Below are positions 26,071-35,941 of a stretch of 64,000 nucleotides of DNA, one piece after another. The stretch spans positions 1,488,001 to 1,552,000 of the forward strand of contig NZ_CP090641.1 in the NCBI RefSeq assembly GCF_029633825.1, read 5' to 3'. The notes under the pieces are model-generated. The model saw only the letters and a list, made by a program, of their open reading frames with translations, had not been told where the DNA came from and made no database searches. This DNA is from Burkholderia contaminans (GTDB taxonomy: Bacteria; Pseudomonadota; Gammaproteobacteria; Burkholderiales; Burkholderiaceae). Made by a program: the position numbers and the translations under genes. The number at the start of each line of letters is the position of its first letter. Positions within the stretch are counted from its first letter, which is position 1.

Positions 26071-26547
26071 ATGTTGCACACGCACACGCATTCGACCCGG
26101 GTCAGCCGGCACCTGAACGCCCCGCGCGGCCGCGTCTACCGCGCACTCCTCGATCCGCACGCCGTCGAGCAATGGAAGGTGCCCGACGGCATGACGTGCC
26201 GCGTGCATGCGTACGACACGCGCGAAGGCGGTGCGCTGCGGGTATCGCTGAGCTACGACGCGCCGTCGGCCGGCAGCGGCAAGACCACCGCGCGCACCGA
26301 CACCTATCACGGACGCTTCGTCACGCTCGTGCCGGACGAGCAGATCGTCGAGATCGACGTGTTCGAGACCGACGACCCGATGCTGCGCGGCGCGATGACG
26401 ATCACGATCACGCTGTCCGACGAAGCGGGCGGCACGCGCGTGGACGCCGTGCACGACGGGGTGCCGCCCGGCGTCCCGGCCGCGGACAACGAGACCGGCT
26501 GGCAAATGGCGCTGGCGCGGCTCGCGGCACTGGTGGAAGCCGGGTGA
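26071..26547 (+). CDS. SRPBCC (AHSA1-like) domain protein, second copy
   Basis: A 158-residue protein of the same fold: 'TRVSRHLNAPRGRVYRALLDPHAVEQWKVPDGM' opens and 'DNETGWQMALARLAALVE' closes it. A GGGAGG site precedes the ATG at 26071. It begins 125 bases after the first SRPBCC gene on the same strand and may share its transcript. The two proteins are diverged, so this is not a recent duplication. Confidence 0.87.
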   Translation: MLHTHTHSTRVSRHLNAPRGRVYRALLDPHAVEQWKVPDGMTCRVHAYDTREGGALRVSLSYDAPSAGSGKTTARTDTYHGRFVTLVPDEQIVEIDVFETDDPMLRGAMTITITLSDEAGGTRVDAVHDGVPPGVPAADNETGWQMALARLAALVEAG

Positions 26548-26580
26548 GCCAGCGCCGCGCCGGGCCCGCCGCGGCGCGCG

Positions 26581-27711
26581 TCAGCCGAGCCGGTAAGCGC
26601 GCGTGACCGTGCCGCGGAACAGCGCGTCGCGCTCGTCCGGGCTCGCCTGCGCGGTCAGCCGCTTGAACGCATTCCAGCCGTTCACGAACGAATACGAGCC
26701 CTTGTCGACCGGGAAATTGCTCTCGAACATGCAGCGCCCGGGGCCGAACGCGTCGATGCAGGTCATCATCCACGGCTTCCACGCATCGGCGAGCTGCACG
26801 GAAGACGGCGGCCGCTCGCCCTTCTCGAAATCGAAACCGTTGATGCGCATCCCGAGCCCGCCGACCTTCACGTAGACGTTCGGCAGTTGCGCGAGCGTAC
26901 GCATCGACGCCGACCAGCGCTCGAACACCTCCGGCCGCTTGTCGGCATAACTGGCGATCCGCACGACGCCGCCGCAGTGATTGACGATGACGCGCGTATC
27001 GGGGTTCGCCTTCGCGAGCTCGAACAGTTCGGGCAACTGCGGAAAGAACAGCCATGCGTCGTACGACAGCCCGAGCGGCGCGAGCTGGGCGACGCCCGCC
27101 CGGTACGCGGGATCGAGCAGCAGCCCGCGCGGCACTGCCGACAGCGGATTGGCGAGCGTCGGATCGGCGTCCCATGTCGTCAGGTGACGAACGCCGCGGA
27201 AGCGCCCGCGACCGGCGTCGAGATGCGCTTCGAGCACCTCGCGCACGCGTTCGCCGAGACGCAGGTCCGCGTGGCCGACGATGCCTTTCGCGACCGCCAC
27301 CGGGCCGTGCTGCAGCGGCTCGGTCACGCCCGCGACGTAAGCCGTCTCGCCCACCGGTTTCAGTTCGACCGGGCCCGATTCGCGATAGCGCGTCTGCGCC
27401 TGCATGTAGACGGACGCCTGGATGTTGTGGCCCGAGCGCGCATCCTGCAGATAGTCGTCGAGCATGTAGATCCAGCCCGGCCGTTCATAGAAATGATGAT
27501 GCGCGTCGACGATCGGCAGGTCGGGCTCGAGCGCGGGTTCGAGCGCCGACGCGAGCCAGTCGGGCCGGACCGCGAGATAGTTGCTTTGCGTCGTCATGCG
27601 GGAAACTCCTTCCTGGGTGGCCGCGCGCGTCCCGGTGAACGCGGGCAGCGCGAGCGATGCGGCGGCCGCACCGAGCAGCCGGCGTCGCTTGATCGAAGTC
27701 GTCGTGTCCAT
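26581..27711 (-). CDS. Amidohydrolase/lactonase (TIM-barrel) with optional Tat-like signal
   Basis: A 376-residue metal-dependent hydrolase of the amidohydrolase_2 type, with 'LPIVDAHHHFYERPGW' (HxH metal site) and 'RVIVNHCGG' and 'CMFESNFPVDKGSYSF' near the C-terminus; related members are lactonases and pyrone-dicarboxylate hydrolases. The full-length start (27711) follows GGAGCG, couples to the MFS stop codon, and encodes a twin-arginine-like leader (KRRRLLGAAAASLALPAF). A second ATG at 27597 has a much stronger AAGGAG site and would give a cytosolic form lacking the leader. It is the last gene of the IclR-linked operon. Confidence 0.8.
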   Translation of the reverse strand: MDTTTSIKRRRLLGAAAASLALPAFTGTRAATQEGVSRMTTQSNYLAVRPDWLASALEPALEPDLPIVDAHHHFYERPGWIYMLDDYLQDARSGHNIQASVYMQAQTRYRESGPVELKPVGETAYVAGVTEPLQHGPVAVAKGIVGHADLRLGERVREVLEAHLDAGRGRFRGVRHLTTWDADPTLANPLSAVPRGLLLDPAYRAGVAQLAPLGLSYDAWLFFPQLPELFELAKANPDTRVIVNHCGGVVRIASYADKRPEVFERWSASMRTLAQLPNVYVKVGGLGMRINGFDFEKGERPPSSVQLADAWKPWMMTCIDAFGPGRCMFESNFPVDKGSYSFVNGWNAFKRLTAQASPDERDALFRGTVTRAYRLG

Positions 27712-27712
27712 G

Positions 27713-29020
27713 TCATTCGCTCCGGTCGAACGCATACAGCGACAGCGTGAGCAGCGTCGTGATCGCCAGCACGATCGCGAGGCCGAGCATGCCGGCGGTA
27801 AAGGTGCCGAAGCTGTCCTTCAGGTAGCCGACGAGATAAGGGCCCGCGAAGCCGCCGAGCGCGCCGATCGAGTTGATCAGCGCGAGCCCGCCGGCCGCGG
27901 CCTGGCCGGACAGGAAGCGCGACGGCAGCGTGTAGAAGATCGTGCGGCCGGCGATCGTGCCGATCAGCGCGAGCGTGATGCCGACGAGTGCCGGCCCGAG
28001 CGTCAGGAAGTGCGTCGACACGCCGAGCGCCACCGCGCCGATGAACAGCCCGATCGCCAGGTTCGCGACCGGGCCGCCGCGCCGGTCGACGCGCTTCGCC
28101 CACCACAGCAGCGCGATGGTCGCGAAGAAGTACGGCACCGCGGACAGCCAGCCCGTCTGCATCGTCGACATGCCGTGCGCCTTCAGCATCTGCGGCAGCC
28201 AGATGCCGATCCCGTAGGATCCCATCGTGAAGCCGAACGAGATCAGCGCGAGCACGTACACGCGCACGTCGCGCAGCGCAACGCCGAAGCGCTTCTTGCG
28301 GCCGGCGGCCGCGGCGTCGCGCTCGAACGCGCGCTGCAGCGCCGCACGCTCGTCGTCGGACAGCCACGCGGCATGCGCCGGCGAATCGGACAGCAGCTTC
28401 AGCACGAGAAAACCGAGCGCGCACGCCGGCAGCCCTTCGACGATGAACATCCATTTCCATCCGGCAAGCCCGAGCACGCCGTCGAGTTGCAGCAGCCACG
28501 TCGACAACGGACCGCCGATCAGCGACGACAGCGGCGTCGACACGGTGAACCACGCCAGCACGCGCGTGCGGTAGCTCGCCGGAAACCACACGGCGAGGAA
28601 GAAGATCACGCCCGGAAAGAATCCGGCTTCGCCGATGCCGAGCAGCAGCCGGATCGCGTAGAAACTCGTCGGCCCGGTCGCCAGCGCGGTCGCGGCCGCC
28701 ATCAGCCCCCACGTGATCATGATGCGGGCGAGCCAGCGCCGCGCGCCGAAGCGGTACAGCGCGAGATTGCTCGGCACCTCGAACATGCAGTAGCCGGCGA
28801 ACATGATGCCCGCGCCCCAGCCGAACTGCGTCGCGGTCAGCCCGAGATCGCGGTTCATCGTGAGCGCAGCGAAGCCGACGCTCGTGCGGTCCAGGTAGTT
28901 GAAGAAGTACGCGAGCGCGAGCAGCGGAATGAAGCGCCACGCGGCCTTGCGCACGGCCCGTTGCTCGATCGACGCGTCGGTCTCGCGATCGTCGGCCAAT
29001 GCCGGGGAAGCGGATGTCAT
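27713..29020 (-). CDS. MFS transporter, anion:cation symporter-like
   Basis: A 435-residue, 12-helix carrier. 'IPLLALAYFFNYLDRTSVGFA' with the D-R-T/N-x-G motif in helix 1 and 'LLLGIGEAGFFPGVIFFLAVWFP' are diagnostic of the ACS (phthalate/tartrate/glucarate) family that imports organic anions. The start at 29020 is preceded by GGAGA. It is placed between the CoA-transferase and hydrolase genes, so it probably imports the operon's carboxylate substrate. Confidence 0.9.
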   Translation of the reverse strand: MTSASPALADDRETDASIEQRAVRKAAWRFIPLLALAYFFNYLDRTSVGFAALTMNRDLGLTATQFGWGAGIMFAGYCMFEVPSNLALYRFGARRWLARIMITWGLMAAATALATGPTSFYAIRLLLGIGEAGFFPGVIFFLAVWFPASYRTRVLAWFTVSTPLSSLIGGPLSTWLLQLDGVLGLAGWKWMFIVEGLPACALGFLVLKLLSDSPAHAAWLSDDERAALQRAFERDAAAAGRKKRFGVALRDVRVYVLALISFGFTMGSYGIGIWLPQMLKAHGMSTMQTGWLSAVPYFFATIALLWWAKRVDRRGGPVANLAIGLFIGAVALGVSTHFLTLGPALVGITLALIGTIAGRTIFYTLPSRFLSGQAAAGGLALINSIGALGGFAGPYLVGYLKDSFGTFTAGMLGLAIVLAITTLLTLSLYAFDRSE

Positions 29021-29102
29021 GGTTGTCTCCGTGGATGGGGCGGCCGCGCCCGTGCGTGGGACGGCCGGGACGCCTTTGTTCGTTCGGTGAATCGCGGCCG
29101 CG

Positions 29103-30383
29103 CTACGCGCTCGCCAGTTCGTTCGGTGACGGCGCGCCGCCCGGCGCCGCATCGTCCGCGCCATGCTGGCCCGCGACGACGCCGGCTTCGATCAGCGCAC
29201 GTGCCTCGTCCGGCGTGTAGCCGAGCTCGCCGAGCAGCGCGCGCGTGTCCTGGCCGAGTGCTGGCGGTGCCGCGCGCAGCCTCAGGCGTTCGCCGCCAAG
29301 CGTCAGCGGCAGCAGCGCGGTGCGCGTGTCGACCGGCCGCCCGGCGCTGCTCGCATCGGCCGGCAGCGTCACGGCCTCGAGGCCGCCCGTGGCGAGCAGG
29401 TGCGGATCGTCGAACAGGTCCTGCGGTTTCGTGATCGGCGCGTACGGCAGGCCGTTCGATTCGAAGATCGCGCCGATCTCCGCGGCCGAATGCGACGCGA
29501 GCCGCGCGCGCAACTCGGGCAGCAGCCACTCGCGCGCCTGCACGCGCAGGTTGTTGGTCGCGAGGCGCGGATCGTCCTTCAGCGCGGCCAGGCCGAACGC
29601 ATCGCAGAACAACGCCCACTGCGTGTCCGATACGACCGCGAGAAAGATCTGTTCGCCATCCTTGACGGCAAACACGTCGTAGACGGCCCACGCGGAAATC
29701 CGGCTCGGCATCGGCGATGCGGCCTGCCCGGTCACCGCGAACTGCATCATGTGCTGCGCGACGAGGAACACGTTGTTCTCGAACAGCGAGCTCTGCACCT
29801 GCTGGCCGCGGCCGGTGCGTTCGCGCTGCGCGAGCGCGGCCATCGCGCCGATCGCGCCGAACATGCCGCCCATGATGTCGTTCACGCTGGCGCCCGCGCG
29901 CAGCGGCCGCCCTTCCGGGCCCGTCATGTACGCGAGGCCGCCCATCATCTGCACCACTTCGTCGAGCGCGGTGCGATGCTCGTACGGCCCCGGCAGGAAG
30001 CCCTTGTGCGACACGTACACGAGGCGCGGATTCAGCGAGAAGAGCGCGGGATAGCCGAGGCCGAGCCGGTCCATCGTGCCGCTCTTGAAGTTCTCGCTGA
30101 AGACATCCGCCGTCGCGACGAGCCGCAGCACGATCTCCAGCCCGCGCGGATCCTTCACGTCGACGGCAAGGCTCTTCTTGTTGCGATTGAACATCCCGAA
30201 GAAGCCCGCGCCGGAACCGCGCAGCGCGCGCGTGCTGTCGCCCGCGATCGGTTCGATCTTGATGACCTCCGCGCCGAGATCCGCGAGCAGCATCCCGCAG
30301 GTCGGGCCCATCACCATGTGCGTCATCTCGATCACGCGCGTGCCTGCGTACGGCAGCGCGGAAGCCGGTTGATGGTCGTTCAT
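29103..30383 (-). CDS. CaiB/BaiF family CoA-transferase
   Basis: A 426-residue class III CoA-transferase: 'GTRVIEMTHMVMGPTCGMLLADLGAEVIKIEP' and 'FGMFNRNKKSLAVDVKDPRG' are the family's N-terminal landmarks, with 'SENFKSGTMDRLGLGY' holding the region of the catalytic Asp. It moves CoA between thioesters and a free carboxylate. It overlaps the lyase gene by 4 bp (ATGA), so the two are coupled and probably act in sequence: activation to the CoA ester, then C-C cleavage. Confidence 0.93.
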   Translation of the reverse strand: MNDHQPASALPYAGTRVIEMTHMVMGPTCGMLLADLGAEVIKIEPIAGDSTRALRGSGAGFFGMFNRNKKSLAVDVKDPRGLEIVLRLVATADVFSENFKSGTMDRLGLGYPALFSLNPRLVYVSHKGFLPGPYEHRTALDEVVQMMGGLAYMTGPEGRPLRAGASVNDIMGGMFGAIGAMAALAQRERTGRGQQVQSSLFENNVFLVAQHMMQFAVTGQAASPMPSRISAWAVYDVFAVKDGEQIFLAVVSDTQWALFCDAFGLAALKDDPRLATNNLRVQAREWLLPELRARLASHSAAEIGAIFESNGLPYAPITKPQDLFDDPHLLATGGLEAVTLPADASSAGRPVDTRTALLPLTLGGERLRLRAAPPALGQDTRALLGELGYTPDEARALIEAGVVAGQHGADDAAPGGAPSPNELASA

Positions 30384-31366
30384 TGCGCGACTCCCGTCAG
30401 GCATCCTTCCGGTTGCACCGCGCTCGGTGCGCGGTCGTCCGCGTAACGGAAGCCCTTCGGCAACCCGGCGTCCGGCACATGCCCGTACAGCGCCTCGGCC
30501 GGCAGCGCCGCGTGCAGGATTGCGCGCGCGGCGAGCAGCGCGTCGACGTCGATACCCGTGTCGAATCCCATCGCCTCGAGCAGGAACACGAGATCCTCGG
30601 TGACGATGTTGCCGGTCGCGCCCGGCGCATACGGACAACCGCCGAGGCCGCCCTGGCTCGCGTCGATCGTCGTCACGCCCGCGTCGAGCGCCGCGACGAC
30701 GTTCGCGAGCCCCTGCCCGCGCGTATTGTGGAAATGCGCGCCCCCCGCCTTGCCGCCGACTTCGCGCTGCAGCCGCAGGAACAGCCGGCGCACCTGCGCC
30801 GGGTTCGCATAGCCGCTCGTATCGGACAGCCCGATCTCGTCGACGCCGCATTCGGCCATCGCCACCGCCATCGCGATCGTCTCGTCGTCGCTGACGGCGC
30901 CCGCGATCGTGCAGCCGAACGCGACCGACACGCCCGCCTCGATCTGCACCGACGGAAACCGCTCATTGCGCAACGCGACGATCGCACGCACCTCGTCGAT
31001 CATCTGCGCGGGCGTCTTGCGGATGTTCGCCAGCGAATGCGCTTCCGTCACCGAGACCGGCAGCGTCAGCTTGTGCACGCCGGCCTCGAATGCGCCCTCG
31101 GCGCCGCGCAGGTTCGGCGCGAGCGCGGCGACGTGCAGCCCGGGAATCGCCAGCGCATGCGCGACGACTTCGCGCACGTCGGCCATCTGCGGCAGCAGCC
31201 TGGCCGGCACGAACGACCCGACCTCGATCTCGCGCAGGCCGGCCGCGGCCAGCGCCGTGATCCAGCGCAGCTTGCCGGCCGTCGGCATCACGGCCTGGAT
31301 GCTCTGCAGGCCGTCGCGCGGCCCGACCTCGCTGACCAGCACCTTCGGATATTCGGAAACGCTCAT
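30380..31366 (-). CDS. Hydroxymethylglutaryl-CoA lyase-like enzyme
   Basis: A 328-residue DRE-TIM-family lyase. 'VSEVGPRDGLQS' (catalytic R-D), 'FVPARLLPQMAD' and 'GAHFHNTRGQGLANVVAALDAGV' (metal-binding His pair) are conserved, along with 'GLGGCPYAPGATGN', the HMG-CoA lyase cysteine loop. It cleaves 3-hydroxy-3-methylglutaryl-CoA or a similar CoA thioester. ATG 31366 sits 6 bases after GGAG. It is the first gene of the operon, and its upstream region carries the IclR palindromes. Confidence 0.92.
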   Translation of the reverse strand: MSVSEYPKVLVSEVGPRDGLQSIQAVMPTAGKLRWITALAAAGLREIEVGSFVPARLLPQMADVREVVAHALAIPGLHVAALAPNLRGAEGAFEAGVHKLTLPVSVTEAHSLANIRKTPAQMIDEVRAIVALRNERFPSVQIEAGVSVAFGCTIAGAVSDDETIAMAVAMAECGVDEIGLSDTSGYANPAQVRRLFLRLQREVGGKAGGAHFHNTRGQGLANVVAALDAGVTTIDASQGGLGGCPYAPGATGNIVTEDLVFLLEAMGFDTGIDVDALLAARAILHAALPAEALYGHVPDAGLPKGFRYADDRAPSAVQPEGCLTGVAQ

Positions 31367-31379
31367 TTGACACTCCATC

Positions 31380-31396
31380 GTTCTATCTGAAAGAAC
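31380..31396. promoter_or_regulatory. IclR operator site 1
   Basis: GTTCT-ATCTGAA-AGAAC, 17 bp with 5-bp inverted arms, 13 bases upstream of the lyase start. It matches sites at 31400-31416 and 31484-31500. The start-proximal position suits repression of the operon. Confidence 0.75.
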
Positions 31397-31399
31397 ATC

Positions 31400-31416
31400 G
31401 TTCTGTTTGATAGAAC
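31400..31416. promoter_or_regulatory. IclR operator site 2
   Basis: GTTCT-GTTTGAT-AGAAC, same length and arms as site 1 and spaced exactly 20 bp from it, which is about two helical turns and so allows co-operative binding on one face of the DNA. Confidence 0.75.
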
Positions 31417-31483
31417 TTTATGCACACGTCGAACCAGCCGTAAGCGGGGTATACCCGTGAAATTGCGATTTTCTGGAACTTGC

Positions 31484-31500
31484 GTTCTGTCAGACAGAAC
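31484..31500. promoter_or_regulatory. IclR operator site 3
   Basis: GTTCTGTC-A-GACAGAAC is a perfect 17-bp palindrome, 39 bases upstream of the IclR gene. It is the best-matching copy and probably serves autoregulation. Confidence 0.78.
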
Positions 31501-31538
31501 GATATAGTCGACCGATCATCGTCAGAAGGAAGCACGCA

Positions 31539-32360
31539 GTGCCCAAGACTCAAACCGATCACGCCGGCAGCGAGCCCGATTCGCCGGTCGAAGAAGCGTC
31601 CAGCGGCGTCGCCGTGCTCGATCGCGCGTTCGCGATCCTCCGTGCGTTCGGGCAGACCGACGACCGGCTGTCGCTCGCGGAGCTGTCGCGCCGCACCGGC
31701 CTTTACAAGAGCACGATCCTGCGCCTGCTCACGGCGCTCGAACATGGCGGCTTCATGCGCAAGCTCGACGACGGCCAGTACGCGATCGGCCACGAGCCGC
31801 TGCGGCTCGCCGCGCTGTATCAGCGTTCTTTCCGGGTCGGCCCGGTGGTCGAGCCGCTGCTCGAGACGCTGAGCCGCGAACTCGGCGAAACGGCGTCGTT
31901 CTACGTGCGCCAGGGCGACATGCGCTCGGTGCTGTACCGGGTCGAGCCCGCCCGTGCGGTGCGCGTGTCGATTCGGGTCGGCGAGGAGTTTCCGGTGCGC
32001 CAGGGCGCGTCCGGGAAGGTGCTGCTGGCGTTCACCGACCTGCAGGATGCGCGATGGAACGACGTGCGCGAACAGCTGTGGGCCGCGTCGTACGGCGAGC
32101 GCGACCCCGAGACGGCGTCGGCATCCGCGCCCGTGTTCGGCGCAGCCGGCGAGTGTGTCGGCGCGCTGACCGTATCGGGCCCGAAATCGCGGCTCGCCGA
32201 CGCGCCGGCCATGGCGGCGGCGCTGGCGACGCTGTTGCCGCTCGCGCAGAAGGCGACCGTGGCGCTCGGCGGCTCGGGCGCACGCTACGACGCGGCGGCC
32301 GTGCGTGACAGCCTCGCGCGGCTCGCATCGGCGGCGGGCCACGGCGACGCGGCGTCGTAA
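31539..32360 (+). CDS. IclR family transcriptional regulator
   Basis: A 273-residue regulator. The N-terminal winged helix reads 'VLDRAFAILRAF ... LSLAELSRRTGLYKSTILRLLTALEHGGFM', and the C-terminal GAF-like effector domain includes 'RVSIRVGEEFPVRQGASGKVLLAF'. The GTG start at 31539 follows AGAAGGAAG. It is divergent from the CoA-transferase/lyase operon, separated by three GTTCT-N7-AGAAC sites that it very likely binds. The effector is presumably a substrate or CoA ester of that operon. Confidence 0.92.
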   Translation: MPKTQTDHAGSEPDSPVEEASSGVAVLDRAFAILRAFGQTDDRLSLAELSRRTGLYKSTILRLLTALEHGGFMRKLDDGQYAIGHEPLRLAALYQRSFRVGPVVEPLLETLSRELGETASFYVRQGDMRSVLYRVEPARAVRVSIRVGEEFPVRQGASGKVLLAFTDLQDARWNDVREQLWAASYGERDPETASASAPVFGAAGECVGALTVSGPKSRLADAPAMAAALATLLPLAQKATVALGGSGARYDAAAVRDSLARLASAAGHGDAAS

Positions 32361-32498
32361 CCAGCGGCGCGCGCCCGGCCGCGCCACAGCGCGAAAGGCG
32401 GCCGCGTGCGACACTGGCCGCCGATGCTTGCATCGCGCGCCGCCTGCGGGCGTGCCGCGCGTGCCGCAGCCAACCGGACACGCTTGAGGGCCGCCACC

Positions 32499-33137
32499 AT
32501 GAACGCCGCGCGCACCGCCACCTGGTATTTCGATTTCGTTTCGCCGTTCGCCTACCTGCAGCAGGAACAATTCGACCGGTTGCCGGCCGCCGCCGCATTC
32601 GAGCCTCGGCCCATCGTGCTCGGCGCACTGCTCACGCACTGGGGCCAGAAAGCGCCGGCCGAGATCGCGGCGAAACGCGTCTTCACCTATCGCCACGCGC
32701 AATACCGCGCGGACAAGCTCGGCATCGCGTTCCGGATGCCGCCCGCGCACCCGTTCAATCCGATCAAGCCGCTGCGCCTCGCGATCGCGATGGGCAATTC
32801 TCCCGACGCAATCCGGCGGATCTTCCGGCATATCTGGCGCGACGGCCAGGACGTGTCGACGCCGGAAGGCTTCGCCGCGCTGTGCGAAGCGGTCGGCTTT
32901 CCGGAAGGTGTGACGGCCGTCGACGCCCAGCCGGTGAAGGACGCACTGCGTGCGAACACCGACGATGCGATCACGCACGGCGTATTCGGCGTGCCGACCT
33001 TCGCACTCGACGGCGACCTGTTCTGGGGCGAGGATGCGACCGACATGTTCGCCGACTGCGCGACGTCGCGCGCGTGGCTCGATTCGCCCGAGGTGCGCCG
33101 CATCAGCGCGCTGCCCGAAGGGATCCGGCGCGGCTGA
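32499..33137 (+). CDS. 2-hydroxychromene-2-carboxylate isomerase-like (GST kappa/DsbA fold)
   Basis: A 212-residue protein. 'WYFDFVSPFAYLQQEQFDRL' is the kappa-GST/HCCA-isomerase opening, and 'ITHGVFGVPTFALDGDLFWGEDATDM' the closing motif with the cis-Pro loop. HCCA isomerases use glutathione in naphthalene degradation, but many homologues have other roles. The start follows a GAGGG site. It is on the same strand as and 138 bases after the IclR gene; no other aromatic-pathway gene adjoins it. Confidence 0.88.
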   Translation: MNAARTATWYFDFVSPFAYLQQEQFDRLPAAAAFEPRPIVLGALLTHWGQKAPAEIAAKRVFTYRHAQYRADKLGIAFRMPPAHPFNPIKPLRLAIAMGNSPDAIRRIFRHIWRDGQDVSTPEGFAALCEAVGFPEGVTAVDAQPVKDALRANTDDAITHGVFGVPTFALDGDLFWGEDATDMFADCATSRAWLDSPEVRRISALPEGIRRG

Positions 33138-33183
33138 CACCACCGTGGCCGCCCGGCGCTCGCGGCACGTCCCGCGCCGGAGG

Positions 33184-34167
33184 TCAGGTATCGCGCCCTT
33201 CGACGAGCCCCGGCACGGCCTCGCGCATCATCGCGGCGAACCGCACGAGCCGCGACGGATAGAACTGCGCATGCGGGTAGGTCAGGTAGACGGGCAGCGG
33301 CGCGGCCTGCCAGTCGGGCGCGAGGTGCACGAGCTCGCCGCGCGCGAGGTGGTCGGCCAGCATCCATGACGAACCGACGCACGCCCCCACTCCCAGCAGC
33401 GCCGCGCTGCGCAGCGCGTACAGGTTCGCGGTCGTGATGCGCGGACGGATCGCAATGCGCCGCGTCTCGCCCGTGGCCGAGTGCGTGAGCGCCAGCTCCG
33501 TGCGGTAGTACGTGCGCAGCGCGAGCCACGGCAGCGCGGCCAGCGCGTCGGGATCGGCCGGCACCTCGGCGCCGTTCAGCACGGACGGCGCGGCGACCAC
33601 GAAGCGCGGCACCTTCGAGAGCCGGATCGCGACCACGGCCGGATCGGTCGGCTCGCCCACCTGGATCGCGCAATCGATGCCGCTGCCGACGAAATCCCGC
33701 ACCTCGTCCTGCAGCAGCCACTCGACCGACACGCGCGGATAGTCGCGCAGGAACCGCGCGAGCGGCTCGACGAAACGCTCCTGCCCGAACGCGTGCGGCA
33801 CCGCGACCCGCAACAGCCCGTCCGGCTCCTCCTGTGCGCCGCGCAGATCGGCTTCGAACGCCGCCCAGTTCGCCAGCAGCTCCTTCGCGCGCTTGAAGCA
33901 GCGCTCGCCGTCGACGGTCAGCCGCATCGTGTGCGTGGTCCGCTGCAGCAGCCGCATGCCGAGCGAGCGCTCGAGCGCCTGCAGCCGCCGGCTGATCGTC
34001 GGCTGTGTCGTATGCAGTTGCGCGGCCGCGGCCGACAGGCTGCCAGCTTCGACTATGCGTACGAAGGTTTCCATCAGCTCGAAACGATAGCCGGCACCGT
34101 CCACCGGCACCGCCTGAATGCGCGGAGACCCGCCAGGACTGGGAGAGAACGAGGATTTTTCGGTCAT
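33184..34167 (-). CDS. LysR family transcriptional regulator
   Basis: A 327-residue regulator. The helix-turn-helix near residues 35-85 reads 'METFVRIVEAGSLSAAAAQLHTTQPTISRRLQALE', followed by an effector domain ('DGLLRVAVPHAFGQERFVEPL...'). It has an extra N-terminal extension of about 30 residues before MET; the METF start (34074) is an alternative. It is divergent from an MFS efflux-type gene and probably controls it. Confidence 0.88.
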   Translation of the reverse strand: MTEKSSFSPSPGGSPRIQAVPVDGAGYRFELMETFVRIVEAGSLSAAAAQLHTTQPTISRRLQALERSLGMRLLQRTTHTMRLTVDGERCFKRAKELLANWAAFEADLRGAQEEPDGLLRVAVPHAFGQERFVEPLARFLRDYPRVSVEWLLQDEVRDFVGSGIDCAIQVGEPTDPAVVAIRLSKVPRFVVAAPSVLNGAEVPADPDALAALPWLALRTYYRTELALTHSATGETRRIAIRPRITTANLYALRSAALLGVGACVGSSWMLADHLARGELVHLAPDWQAAPLPVYLTYPHAQFYPSRLVRFAAMMREAVPGLVEGRDT

Positions 34168-34268
34168 TCGTGGAGCGTATAACAAATCTGCACGGGGCGG
34201 CACTACCGTGGCCGGCCACATGCCGCCACACTCGCGTCCATTCCTTCATCGCAACCAGGATGCACGCC

Positions 34269-35510
<1,242 letters not shown>

Positions 35511-35941
35511 GTTTCCGCGTCCGCACCCACCTGGCGGGCAGGCCTCCAAGGGCTTGCCCGCCTTTTCTTTTATTTTCGATCGGCGCACGCATGACGCCGG
35601 GCAGCCTGGCAGATTCGTGCGCATTCGGCACGAAAGGCCCCCATCTCGCGCACGGTCCGCACCCGCTCGAACGAATGTCCAGTTCAACCGATTATTTTTC
35701 CGGCGGCCGTGCGCATCGATGCGAAAACGTCGGACGATTCGATGCGCCCCGCCACGCAGCGCTCACCCATCCGGCCCCGCCGCACAGCCCCGTTTTATCA
35801 GGGGATTCCCGGTATTTTTTCGCATTTTCTTCGAAATAACGAGTGACATACTTGCCCCCCGTTGCGCTCCGGTACGAGCGCGCTTTTCGATCCTGCCGGC
35901 CGCATGTCATGCGCTGAGCGTCCGCCCGGGTCGCACAGAAC
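35511..35941. other. 431-bp region between MFS and PAP2 genes
   Basis: It holds the MFS terminator (35533-35572) and, from about 35795 to 35850, an AT-rich patch (GTATTTTTTCGCATTTTC, GAAATAACGAG) likely to contain the PAP2 promoter. No gene was found. Confidence 0.45.
35533..35572 (+). terminator. Rho-independent terminator of the MFS gene
   Basis: GGCGGGCA (35533-35540) pairs with TGCCCGCC (35555-35562) across a 14-nt loop, followed by TTTTCTTTTA. It lies 22 bases after the stop codon. Confidence 0.9.
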
